64,000 nt of DNA from the NCBI RefSeq assembly GCF_900111035.1, contig NZ_FOFU01000012.1:1-64000 (forward strand), written 5' to 3'. Below, in pieces: positions 46,096 to 53,612 of the stretch. The DNA is from Treponema bryantii. Lineage in GTDB: Bacteria; Spirochaetota; Spirochaetia; Treponematales; Treponemataceae. The notes below the pieces were generated by a model. The model saw only the letters and a list, made by a program, of their open reading frames with translations. It was not told where the DNA came from and ran no database searches. Each line of letters begins with the position of its first letter. Positions within the stretch are counted from its first letter, which is position 1. The position numbers were made by a program, and so were the translations under genes.

Positions 46096-46175
46096 AAAAA
46101 AAGGGGCTGACATTTTGTGTCAGCCCCTTTGCTTAAACTTGAACCAACAATATTTATTTCCTGGAAAATTGTCAA
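46096..46175 (-). promoter_or_regulatory. Leader of small membrane operon: promoter, hexaloop hairpin and terminator
   Basis: Minus strand: TTGACA (46170-46175), 17 bases, TATTGT (46147-46152), then hairpin AGC-AAAGGG-GCT (46122-46133) overlapping terminator AGGGGCTGACA ... TGTCAGCCCCT plus seven T (46096-46130). Confidence 0.72.
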
Positions 46176-46211
46176 TCATAAAAAATGGAACTTTAGTTTG
46201 ATTTTTGTTAT

Positions 46212-46571
46212 TTAGTCCAGCTGAATATTATATACAAGATTCAGAAGCTGGGTTCTTGAGCTTACTCCTGTCTTATTAAAAATATTATAAATATGTTTTT
46301 TTACGGTTGAAATTGAAATTGCAAGACTTTCGCTTATTTCTAAATTTGTTCTGCCATCTATTAATTTTTTTATGACTTCTATTTCGCGATCTGAGAGAAT
46401 ATATTTAATTTGAATTGCAGGAAGTTTTTCGTCCAGCTTTTCAATTTTGTTGTTGTTTACCAGAAGCTTCAATAATTGATTTTCAATTTCTTCTGATGAA
46501 GAATTATTTTTTTTATTATATAAACTGATTAAATCGATTTTGATTTCTTCCCATTCTGAATTATTTAACAT
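46212..46571 (-). CDS. Small LuxR/GerE-type HTH regulator
   Basis: 119 residues. The C-terminal half is a LuxR-type helix-turn-helix (LSDREIEVIKKLIDGRTNLEISESLAISISTVKKHIYNIF). The N-terminal 55 residues are charged, Asn-rich and not a known sensor or receiver domain. It is not an ANTAR domain, so it is unlikely to be the RNA-binding regulator of the leaders, but its own leader has two modules. It could be the transcription-level arm of the nitrogen response. Confidence 0.8.
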   Translation of the reverse strand: MLNNSEWEEIKIDLISLYNKKNNSSSEEIENQLLKLLVNNNKIEKLDEKLPAIQIKYILSDREIEVIKKLIDGRTNLEISESLAISISTVKKHIYNIFNKTGVSSRTQLLNLVYNIQLD

Positions 46572-46587
46572 TTGGAACCTCTCAAAA

Positions 46588-46712
46588 ATAAAAAAGTCTT
46601 TTCTGTAATATAAGAAAAGACTTCATTGCCGAAAAAAAATGGAGCTGTGAAAAGACACAGCTCCATTGCTAACTATGAAAGGCACAGTATCATTTTAAAT
46701 TTTCTGTGTCAA
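46588..46712 (-). promoter_or_regulatory. Leader of LuxR-type gene: promoter and two hexaloop-terminator modules
   Basis: Minus strand: TTGACA (46707-46712), 17 bases, TACTGT (46684-46689). Module 1: AGC-AATGGA-GCT (46660-46671) with terminator GGAGCTGTG ... CACAGCTCC plus eight T. Module 2: GGC-AATGAA-GTC (46620-46631) with terminator AAGTCTTTTC ... GAAAAGACTT plus T-run. The two modules are 40 bases apart, each with its own terminator. Confidence 0.78.
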
Positions 46713-46803
46713 TGTATTGAGTTTTTTATAAATGATATAAGTTATATTTCTTTATAAGATGCAATTAAACTTTAGAATAATTAAAAAAAATTAAAAATTT
46801 ATA

Positions 46804-47140
46804 TTGACCTTTTTTTTTGAATTCATTATAAAGAAAAATAACTTAGACAAAGGCGTCGAAGAATTACCACTTCGACGCCTTTTTTTATTTCTGGCAATGA
46901 CGCTGTGGATACGACGTTTTCTAACTAACGTTCGTTATTTGCAGCGTTTATTTTTTAGGCGGCGATGATGTCGAACATTTGTGCACAATGTTTGGATTAT
47001 CGCCGTTTTTTTTTGCGCTCATGCAGACAACTGCTTACGCAGTTGCAGCATAGCTCAACTATACAATGACGCTAAAGCGCATTGTAAATTAGCTTCAAAA
47101 CTGACAACCTACGGTTGCAGTTTAACCCATATACGGAGGT
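46804..47140 (+). promoter_or_regulatory. amt leader: promoter, two hexaloop-terminator modules and further hairpins
   Basis: TTGACC (46804-46809), 17 bases, TATAAA (46827-46832). Module 1: GAC-AAAGGC-GTC (46846-46857) with terminator GGCGTCGAAG ... CTTCGACGCC plus T-run to 46887. Module 2: GGC-AATGAC-GCT (46893-46904) with terminator ACGCTG ... CAGCGT plus T-rich end to about 46957. A third terminator (GGCGATGAT ... ATTATCGCC plus nine T, 46960-47014) lacks the hexaloop. Two more hairpins (CAACTGC/GCAGTTG; ACAATGACGCT/AGCGCATTGT) follow before the ribosome site. Confidence 0.75.
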
Positions 47141-47148
47141 TAATAAAT

Positions 47149-48819
47149 ATGAGTGAAGTTTGGAGTGTGTGGTTTTTGATCGGCGCTGCACTTGTATTCT
47201 TTATGCAGTGCGGATTCGCAATGGTAGAAACCGGTTTTACAAGAGCGAAGAATGCAGGTAACATCATCATGAAAAACCTGATGGATTTCTGTATCGGAAC
47301 TCCTATGTTTATGCTGCTCGGATTCGGCTTGATGATGAGCGAGAATTATTTCTTTGGTTTGATTGGTAAACCAAATATGCAGTTGTTTACAAACTTTGCG
47401 GAAGGAGACTGGTCTGCATTTGTGTTCAACCTGGTATTCTGTGCAACTGCTGCAACAATCGTTTCTGGTTCTATGGCAGAACGAACTAAGTTCAGTGCTT
47501 ACTGTATTTACTCTGCTGTAATTTCTGCAGTTGTTTATCCTATTGAAGCTGGTTGGGTATGGAACCCACAGGGCTGGCTTGTTCAACTTGGTTTCGTAGA
47601 CTTTGCCGGTGGTGCTGCAATTCACTCAGTTGGTGGTACAGCAGCTTTGATTGGTGCAATTTTCCTTGGTCCACGTATTGGAAAGTATGATTATGATAAG
47701 GACGGAAAGGTAACAAAGGTACACGCTATTCCTGGTCACTCTTTGACTCTTGGTGCTCTTGGAACTTTCATCCTCTGGTTCGGATGGTACGGATTCAACG
47801 GTGCTGCTTGTACTCAGCTTCTTGGTGTTGGTGGTCTTGCTGCTGTATTCACAACAACAACAATTGCTCCTGCAGTTGCTGCTGTTACAACAATGATTTT
47901 CACATGGATTAAGAACGGTAAGCCTGATGTTTCTATGACACTCAACGCTTCACTTGCAGGTCTTGTTGCAATCACTCCTACTTGTGCTACTGTAGATGCT
48001 CTTGGTGCATCAATCATCGGTATTGTTTCTGGTATCATCGTAGTAGTTGTTGTTGAGTTCCTTGATATGAAGCTCCACATTGATGACCCGGTTGGTGCTG
48101 TTGCAGTTCACCTTGCAAACGGTATCTGGGGTACTTTGAGTGATGGCCTTTTCAACGTTGAAAACGGTGTATTCTACGGCGGCGGATTCAAGCACCTTGG
48201 TGTTCAGTGTCTCGGTGAGTTCACAATTGTTCTTTGGACAGCAGCTTGTATGCTTGTTACATTCACATTGATTAAGAAGCTTCACGGACTTCGTGCAAGC
48301 CGCGAAGAAGAAATCATCGGTCTTGATAAGCTTGAGCACGGTATTGATTCAAGCTACGCTGGATTTATCATGGCTCCTCAGGTTATGACAGAAGGTGCTG
48401 CAGGTGGAGAATCAAGCGTTCCTGTTGAAAAGGCAGTTCCAGTTGCAAAGGCTACAAGCCGTCCGGATGCAAAGTTCCACATGGTTACAATCATTACTCG
48501 CCAGAGCAAGTTCGACGAACTCAAGGCAGCAATGAACGACATCAATGTAACAGGTATGACAGTTACAAACGTACTTGGTTGCGGACAGCAGCACGGAAAC
48601 GTTCAGAAGTACCGTGGTGTTGAAATGGATATTACACTTCTTCCAAAGATTAAGGTTGATATCGTAGTAAGCGAAGTTCCAGTAGACCTCGTAGTAACAG
48701 CTGCTAAGGAAGTTCTTTACACAGGCCACATCGGCGACGGAAAGATCTTCGTATACGATGTTCAGAACGTTGTTAAGGTTAGAACTGGCGAAGAAGGATA
48801 CGAGGCTTTGCAGGATTAG
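47149..48819 (+). CDS. amt: Ammonium transporter fused to a C-terminal PII domain
   Basis: 556 residues from ATG 47149 (ACGGAGG upstream); longer open frames upstream run through the leader hairpins and are rejected. The Amt part (residues about 1-410, eleven helices) has MVETGFTRAKNAGNIIMKN and GGTAALIGAIFLGPRIGKYD near residue 165. After an Ala/Val-rich linker a GlnB-like domain starts KFHMVTIITRQSKFDELKAA near residue 445. In its T-loop, KYRGVEMDI keeps Tyr46 but has Met where Tyr51, the uridylylation site of GlnB, would be. The tethered PII probably gates the channel by ligand binding only. Confidence 0.95.
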   Translation: MSEVWSVWFLIGAALVFFMQCGFAMVETGFTRAKNAGNIIMKNLMDFCIGTPMFMLLGFGLMMSENYFFGLIGKPNMQLFTNFAEGDWSAFVFNLVFCATAATIVSGSMAERTKFSAYCIYSAVISAVVYPIEAGWVWNPQGWLVQLGFVDFAGGAAIHSVGGTAALIGAIFLGPRIGKYDYDKDGKVTKVHAIPGHSLTLGALGTFILWFGWYGFNGAACTQLLGVGGLAAVFTTTTIAPAVAAVTTMIFTWIKNGKPDVSMTLNASLAGLVAITPTCATVDALGASIIGIVSGIIVVVVVEFLDMKLHIDDPVGAVAVHLANGIWGTLSDGLFNVENGVFYGGGFKHLGVQCLGEFTIVLWTAACMLVTFTLIKKLHGLRASREEEIIGLDKLEHGIDSSYAGFIMAPQVMTEGAAGGESSVPVEKAVPVAKATSRPDAKFHMVTIITRQSKFDELKAAMNDINVTGMTVTNVLGCGQQHGNVQKYRGVEMDITLLPKIKVDIVVSEVPVDLVVTAAKEVLYTGHIGDGKIFVYDVQNVVKVRTGEEGYEALQD

Positions 48820-48861
48820 GCTAACTAACGTTAGGTTGTTTTCTATTTACTCATAATATTT

Positions 48862-48888
48862 GCCCGGCGAAAGCCGGGCGTTTTTTTA
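48862..48888 (+). terminator. Terminator of amt
   Basis: GCCCGGC-GAAA-GCCGGGC followed by seven T. No hexaloop hairpin overlaps it. Confidence 0.88.
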
Positions 48889-49026
48889 TATCTTCGATTC
48901 CAGACCAGTTAGGAATGTTTGTTTAAAATAAATATAATAAGTTGTTATATTTAAAACAGATAAAAGGACATAAATGAGCTGAATTGGTAAAATAGTTAAA
49001 AAAATTTCAAAAAACATAGGAGAAAA

Positions 49027-50352
49027 ATGTTTATGAAAAAAATGAAATTGATTGCCTTAGCGGCAATGATGGTACTGTCGTCAGCTTTTACAGGCTGTAA
49101 TAATTCAGTTGGAACAGAACCTGCAAATGAAACTCAAAAACAAAATGAGATGGCATTTGTTATACAGCTTCCAGAAGCAACCAAAGCAAGAGTTGCATAT
49201 TATGAACAATCTGATGCAACATCTTACAAAGTACAGCTTTTGAAATCTGGTACAGTTCTTAAGACTGAAACTGGCAATCCAGGCGACAAAATCAGACTTA
49301 CAGTAGCAGAAGAAGGCTCTTACTCAATTCAGGTAACAGCCTATAAAGACACTACAGTAATTGCAGAAGGTTTGTCACCAGTTTCAATCAGCCTTGCAGA
49401 TGGCGATGTAAAGGTAAATGTAAAACTGATTCCAAATGCAAAAGAAGTTGGTATTGATGTTGAGATTGAATGGGGAAGTGGAGCAGAAACACCTGTTTTA
49501 TCAGCTAACTTTGTAAAGGTAGAAGGTTCTACGGTTGCAGGAGGTACAAAGTTTGCTTATTCAGGAAACTTGTATAATGATGATTATCTTAAAGGTGTAT
49601 TCCGCAAAGGCCGTACAGTAACTATAGATAGTTTTTACATGTGCGACCATGAGGTAACTCAGGCAGAATATGTAAGTATAATGGGAACTAATCCTAGTGG
49701 TTTTAACAATAATGCAGCAGGTGGTGAAGTTCAGGAGAACCTGCCTGTAGAAAGTGTAAGCTGGTATAACGCAATTGTATATTGTAATAAAAGAAGTATT
49801 GCAGAAAAGCTTACACCTTGCTATTCAATTAGTGGCAGTACGAATCCAGCAGACTGGGGAGAAGTTCCTGCAAGCAGTGATTCAACATGGGACGCAGTAA
49901 ACTGTAATTTCAAGACAAGCGGATATCGATTACCAACAGAAGTTGAATGGGAATATGCTGCACTTGGGGGAAAAAATGGTGTAACAGCAGATGATCCAAC
50001 AGATTTCGCAGGAACAAACGACATATCAGAACTTGGTGAATATGCTTGGTATACATCAAATAGTGGAAGTAAAACACATGAGGTGAGAAAGAAATTATCA
50101 AATGCTCTAGGCCTTTATGATATGTCTGGAAATGTATGGGAATGGTGCTGGGATTGGTATGATAATGAAAATACTCCAAGCATAATATCTTCAACACCTG
50201 CAACTGGCGTGACGTCTGGTTCCAGCCGCGTTGTACGTGGTGGTAGCTGGAACGTTGTTGCCGAGTACTGCTCTGTTGCGGACCGGTGCTACGACCACCC
50301 GGATGACCGCTTCGACCGTCTTGGCTTCCGCGTGGTTCGCTCCGCTCAGTAA
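49027..50352 (+). CDS. Lipoprotein with FGE/C-type-lectin domain and DGR-like variable C-terminus
   Basis: 441 residues. Lipobox FTGC with Cys24. A beta-rich region (residues about 40-150) precedes an FGE-sulfatase-type (C-type lectin fold) domain: FYMCDHEVTQAEYVSIMGTNP near 200, VESVSWYNAIVYCNKRS near 240, GYRLPTEVEWEYA near 300 and GNVWEWCWDWY near 370. The end, RGGSWN then CSVADR to LGFRVVRS, matches the variable-region layout of diversity-generating retroelement targets such as Treponema denticola TvpA. The 3' end is much GC-richer than the body. A surface-exposed binding protein is likely. No reverse transcriptase is in the window. Confidence 0.85.
   Translation: MFMKKMKLIALAAMMVLSSAFTGCNNSVGTEPANETQKQNEMAFVIQLPEATKARVAYYEQSDATSYKVQLLKSGTVLKTETGNPGDKIRLTVAEEGSYSIQVTAYKDTTVIAEGLSPVSISLADGDVKVNVKLIPNAKEVGIDVEIEWGSGAETPVLSANFVKVEGSTVAGGTKFAYSGNLYNDDYLKGVFRKGRTVTIDSFYMCDHEVTQAEYVSIMGTNPSGFNNNAAGGEVQENLPVESVSWYNAIVYCNKRSIAEKLTPCYSISGSTNPADWGEVPASSDSTWDAVNCNFKTSGYRLPTEVEWEYAALGGKNGVTADDPTDFAGTNDISELGEYAWYTSNSGSKTHEVRKKLSNALGLYDMSGNVWEWCWDWYDNENTPSIISSTPATGVTSGSSRVVRGGSWNVVAEYCSVADRCYDHPDDRFDRLGFRVVRSAQ
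50235..50349 (+). other. Candidate DGR variable region
   Basis: Codons 419-431 are GAC CGG TGC TAC GAC CAC (then) CCG GAT GAC CGC TTC GAC CGT. Of these, residues 419, 421-424, 427, 429 and 430 all end in C, as adenine changes in AAC template codons would leave. Fixed codons (CGG, CCG, CTT GGC TTC CGC) lie between. This is the pattern seen when an AAC-rich template is copied with errors at A. The end GGCTTCCGCGTGGTTCGC is a GC-rich stretch where an initiation-of-homing site is expected. Confidence 0.65.
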
Positions 50353-50384
50353 TACCCTTAAAAAAAACTTCTGTATGGAATGGG

Positions 50385-50445
50385 GAGCTACCCCTTCTCC
50401 TAGGGGGACGCAGCAAGCTGCTTTTCCCCTAACCCCCCCCTTTAT
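50385..50445. repeat. GC-rich repeat remnant after the lipoprotein gene
   Basis: GCTACCCCTTCTCCTAGGGGGACG resembles the outer part of the repeat at 32261 (GCTACCCCTTCTCCTAGAGGG). It is followed by a GCAGCAAGCTGC hairpin and an eight-C run. The hairpin lies about 60 bases after the variable region. Confidence 0.6.
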
Positions 50446-50554
50446 CTACAGAAATCCTAACACGGAAGCGGCCTGCTGTGGTTTAACCGGGTAGAATTTA
50501 GAGTAGAGTTCTGCATCAGAAATTACTGTTTTGACGATAAATGTTCAAAACGAT

Positions 50555-50588
50555 AATACTTTGCTTAGTTTTATATAGACAAAGTATT
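50555..50588. terminator. Stem-loop between converging genes
   Basis: AATACTTTG and CAAAGTATT are perfect nine-base arms around a T-rich loop. It overlaps the stop of the hydrolase gene. The remaining 50353-50554 shows only the repeat above. Confidence 0.5.
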
Positions 50589-51471
50589 ATGATTCGATAA
50601 CTTCTTTGAGCCAGCCAAGAATTCCGTTTGGAAGTTCCGGATATATGGGTGTTCCATCATCAAACATAAGGTTACAGTGCATAGAATTGATAAGACAGTG
50701 TTGACCTATTTCAACTCCGATGTTTATGGATGCAATTCCTTTATCACCGTTGTAAACCCATTCTGGAGTAAAAATATAACTGTGTTTCATCTGTTTAAGG
50801 CGAGGTAAGTGTGGAATAATTTTTGTTTGATATTCATTGTATTCATCATGTTTACTGACTGCCAGAAAAAGCCAGATATTGTTTTGATCATAGCGATCTA
50901 GGGTTTTATTATCAGAAATATCAGATGTTCCGATTGGGATAAGTGCATCAAAATAATCGGTATAAGCATCAACGATTCTAAAGCATATCGAGGCTCCAAG
51001 AGAATGCCCAAATATAATCTTCTTACTTATTGCTACATCTTTAGAAGTAATCGTTTTTATAAAATATTCTATCAAACCATGAATCTGTGGAATATAAGTC
51101 TCGTTCCAGTAGCCATGACAATTACCCTCTGTGTCACGATATTCATTTGCCAAAGGAATCAAAATATAGGCTCCACCAAGAACTTTTTGGTATTCATCCT
51201 TTGCATAAAATTCTGCTCCAGAATAATTGATACAGATATCCCCTTCTAGAGAATTTGCAAAACCGTGAAGAAAAATCAAAACTGGATATTGTTTACCTTT
51301 TGGAAAACCATGCTCTGTTGGATCATAATAGTAATATTTGAGATTAGCTTCTTCGAATAGCCCTTTGTGGAAGCGTGAGAAATACTCACCGACTTTATAT
51401 GTTGGCGAATACGAGATAAAAGAACCTTTTGGAATTTCATTTGCCCATGGTGGGAGTGAATTTGTACTCAT
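50587..51471 (-). CDS. Alpha/beta-hydrolase (esterase-like)
   Basis: 294 residues from ATG 51471 (GAGAG upstream; the 19-residue longer frame has no ribosome site). YPVLIFLHGFANS near residue 75 is the oxyanion-hole strand, and KIIFGHSLGASICFR near residue 165 holds the nucleophile Ser in GHSLG. AVSKHDEYNEY and a late His (around HSYIFTPEW) could give the other triad members. There is no signal peptide, so it is cytoplasmic. The substrate is unknown; esterase D or feruloyl-esterase-like folds are similar. Confidence 0.75.
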   Translation of the reverse strand: MSTNSLPPWANEIPKGSFISYSPTYKVGEYFSRFHKGLFEEANLKYYYYDPTEHGFPKGKQYPVLIFLHGFANSLEGDICINYSGAEFYAKDEYQKVLGGAYILIPLANEYRDTEGNCHGYWNETYIPQIHGLIEYFIKTITSKDVAISKKIIFGHSLGASICFRIVDAYTDYFDALIPIGTSDISDNKTLDRYDQNNIWLFLAVSKHDEYNEYQTKIIPHLPRLKQMKHSYIFTPEWVYNGDKGIASINIGVEIGQHCLINSMHCNLMFDDGTPIYPELPNGILGWLKEVIES

Positions 51472-51565
51472 AGATTTTCTCTCTAAAATTTTATTAAATT
51501 TGCTATGCCGATATTTTAATAAGGGCAACTAGGCATAGTTATATTATACACCTTATTACGATTTA

Positions 51566-51850
51566 TTGACACAAAATAATCAAAGTTGTATAAAATATAT
51601 ACGACAAAGAGGCCGTAGATAATATTTCGCAAATTTGCGAGGTACTGTCTACGGCCTTTTTCGTTTTTAGACTGAATTTGGAGGAAAAGGGAAATCGCTG
51701 AGATTTTTGGAAGAGGAAGATTCTAAAAAGTTGTTTCACGTATTTGCAACTTTTTTAACGAATCTTCGGTTTGCCACGGAGCCGATTGGAGGTAAAAACC
51801 TAAATTGGATTTTTCCGTGGGAAAATCCAATTTTTAACGGTTTTTCCTAT
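51566..51850 (+). promoter_or_regulatory. asnB leader: promoter, hexaloop-terminator module and further structured RNA
   Basis: TTGACA (51566-51571), 17 bases, TATAAA (51589-51594), then hairpin TACGAC-AAAGAG-GCCGTA (51600-51617, one A-C mismatch). It overlaps terminator GAGGCCGTAGA ... TCTACGGCC plus T-run to about 51666. Next come AAAAGTTG ... CAACTTTT plus T (51726-51756) and AAATTGGATTTT ... AAAATCCAATTT (51802-51835). The last is extended by AGGTAAAAACC / GGTTTTTCCT. CCACGG (51774-51779) can pair with CCGTGG (51815-51820) instead, which gives an alternative fold. Confidence 0.7.
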
Positions 51851-51857
51851 TGTAGGC

Positions 51858-53612
51858 ATGTGCGGCTTTGTAGGAGCATTTGATTTAAACAGTGGTAGCG
51901 CGCCGATTGCGGAGGGATTAAAAGAGGAGCTTCGTGCGCAGGTTTTGGAGATGTCTAAAAAAATTCGTCACCGTGGTCCGGATTGGAGCGGTGTATATAC
52001 CGGCAATAATGCGATTTTGAGTCACGAGCGTCTTTCAATTGTAGACCCACTTTCTGGAAAGCAGCCGCTGGTTAGTGATGATGAAAAAATCATTCTTGCG
52101 GCAAACGGTGAAATCTATAATCACAAGGAAATCCGTGCCCGTTTCGAAGGCAGCTACAAGTTCCGCACAGGAAGTGATTGTGAGGTAATAATTCCTCTTT
52201 ATAAAAAATACCGCGAGTCTGGCGACTTTTCAAAAATGATTGAAGAGCTTTCGGGTATTTTTGCTTTCGCGCTTTATGACAGCGAGCACGATGTTTACCT
52301 CATTGCCCGCGACGAAATTGGCGTTATCCCTCTCTATCAGGGCTGGGACAAGGCCGGCCGTTATTATGTAGCCAGCGAGCTCAAGGCTCTCGAAGGCGAC
52401 TGTCAGACAATCGAAGAGTTTCCGAACGGACATTACTTCTACTCAAAAGACGAGAAACCAACCCGTTGGTATCACCGTGACTGGGAGTCATTCGATGCAG
52501 TAAAGAACGCACCTAAAGCAACAGACGACAAGGGCGAAGTTATAAACCCAAGTGTAATCGAAAAAGTTTGCAACGGACTCGAATCTGCTGTAAAGGCACA
52601 GCTGATGTCCGACGTTCCATACGGCGTTCTTCTTTCTGGCGGTCTCGACTCATCAATCATCGCGGCTGTAACTCAGAAATACAGTAAAAAACGAATTGAA
52701 ACAGACAGTAAGGAAGCAGCCTGGTGGCCACAGCTCCACTCATTTGCAGTTGGACTCGAAGGTTCTCCAGACCTCATCGCTGCACAGAAAGCCGCAGATT
52801 ATATAGGAACCGTTCACCACGAAGTTCACTTTACAATTCAGGAAGCCCTCGATGCTCTTCCAGATGTAATCTATCATATCGAAACTTACGACATCACAAC
52901 TGTTCGTGCCAGCACCCCTATGTACCTGCTTGCGCGCGTAATCAAATCTATGGGAATCAAAATGGTTCTTTCGGGCGAGGGTAGTGATGAGCTTTTCGGC
53001 GGATACCTTTACTTCCACAAGGCTCCAAATGCACAGGAGTTCCACGAGGAGCTCGTTCGCAAGATGAGTAAGCTTCATCTTTACGACTGTCTCCGTGCAA
53101 ACAAGTCTCTTATGGCATGGGGTGTAGAAGGCCGCGTTCCTTTCCTTGATAAAGATTTTATTGATATTGCAATGGGCTTGAATCCATCTGATAAAATGAA
53201 CATCAAACTGCCGGACGGCAAACAGCGCATGGAAAAATGGATTTTGCGTAAAGCCTTTGAAGATCTTCTTCCAGAAAGCATAGCATGGCGTCAGAAGGAA
53301 CAGTTTAGTGACGGTGTAGGCTACAACTGGATTGATACCCTTAAAAAGATGACAGAAGAAAAAGTAAGCGATGCAGAGTTTGCACGCCGTGAAAACCGTT
53401 TCCCTGTAAATCCTCCAAAAACAAAAGAGGAATATTATTACCGCGAAATCTACAGCCGCCTCTTCCCAAGCGACAGTGCAGCCCGCTGTGTACCACACGA
53501 AGCCGGAGTTGCCTGTTCAACGGCTAAAGCACTTGAGTGGGATGCAGCCTGGAAGAACATGGACGAGCCTAGTGGACGTGCCATTGCCGGGGTTCATGAT
53601 AAAGCTTACTAA
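51858..53612 (+). CDS. asnB: Asparagine synthase (glutamine-hydrolysing), AsnB
   Basis: 584 residues. The Ntn-type glutaminase domain begins MCGFVGAF with Cys2 as nucleophile, then RGPDWSGVY, LSIVDPLSGKQPL and ANGEIYNH. The synthetase domain has VLLSGGLDSSIIAAV near residue 255 (ATP) and LSGEGSDELFGGY near residue 370. It makes asparagine from aspartate with glutamine nitrogen. TAGG precedes the ATG weakly; a leader structure covers the region just upstream, so translation may be controlled. The last four bases overlap the convergent HD-GYP gene. Confidence 0.96.
   Translation: MCGFVGAFDLNSGSAPIAEGLKEELRAQVLEMSKKIRHRGPDWSGVYTGNNAILSHERLSIVDPLSGKQPLVSDDEKIILAANGEIYNHKEIRARFEGSYKFRTGSDCEVIIPLYKKYRESGDFSKMIEELSGIFAFALYDSEHDVYLIARDEIGVIPLYQGWDKAGRYYVASELKALEGDCQTIEEFPNGHYFYSKDEKPTRWYHRDWESFDAVKNAPKATDDKGEVINPSVIEKVCNGLESAVKAQLMSDVPYGVLLSGGLDSSIIAAVTQKYSKKRIETDSKEAAWWPQLHSFAVGLEGSPDLIAAQKAADYIGTVHHEVHFTIQEALDALPDVIYHIETYDITTVRASTPMYLLARVIKSMGIKMVLSGEGSDELFGGYLYFHKAPNAQEFHEELVRKMSKLHLYDCLRANKSLMAWGVEGRVPFLDKDFIDIAMGLNPSDKMNIKLPDGKQRMEKWILRKAFEDLLPESIAWRQKEQFSDGVGYNWIDTLKKMTEEKVSDAEFARRENRFPVNPPKTKEEYYYREIYSRLFPSDSAARCVPHEAGVACSTAKALEWDAAWKNMDEPSGRAIAGVHDKAY

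Noticed and set aside
46212-46571. The small regulator as the missing ANTAR protein
   Set aside because: Its C-terminus is a LuxR-type DNA-binding helix-turn-helix (STVKKHIYNIF), not an ANTAR three-helix domain.
46981-47148. N-terminal extension of the ammonium transporter
   Set aside because: The extra frame runs through leader hairpins and lacks a ribosome site; GGAGG before 47149 and the typical Amt opening define the start.
50353-50586. DGR template repeat or reverse transcriptase next to the variable lipoprotein
   Set aside because: No near-copy of 50235-50349 and no reverse transcriptase reading frame is present here or elsewhere in the window as far as I can see.
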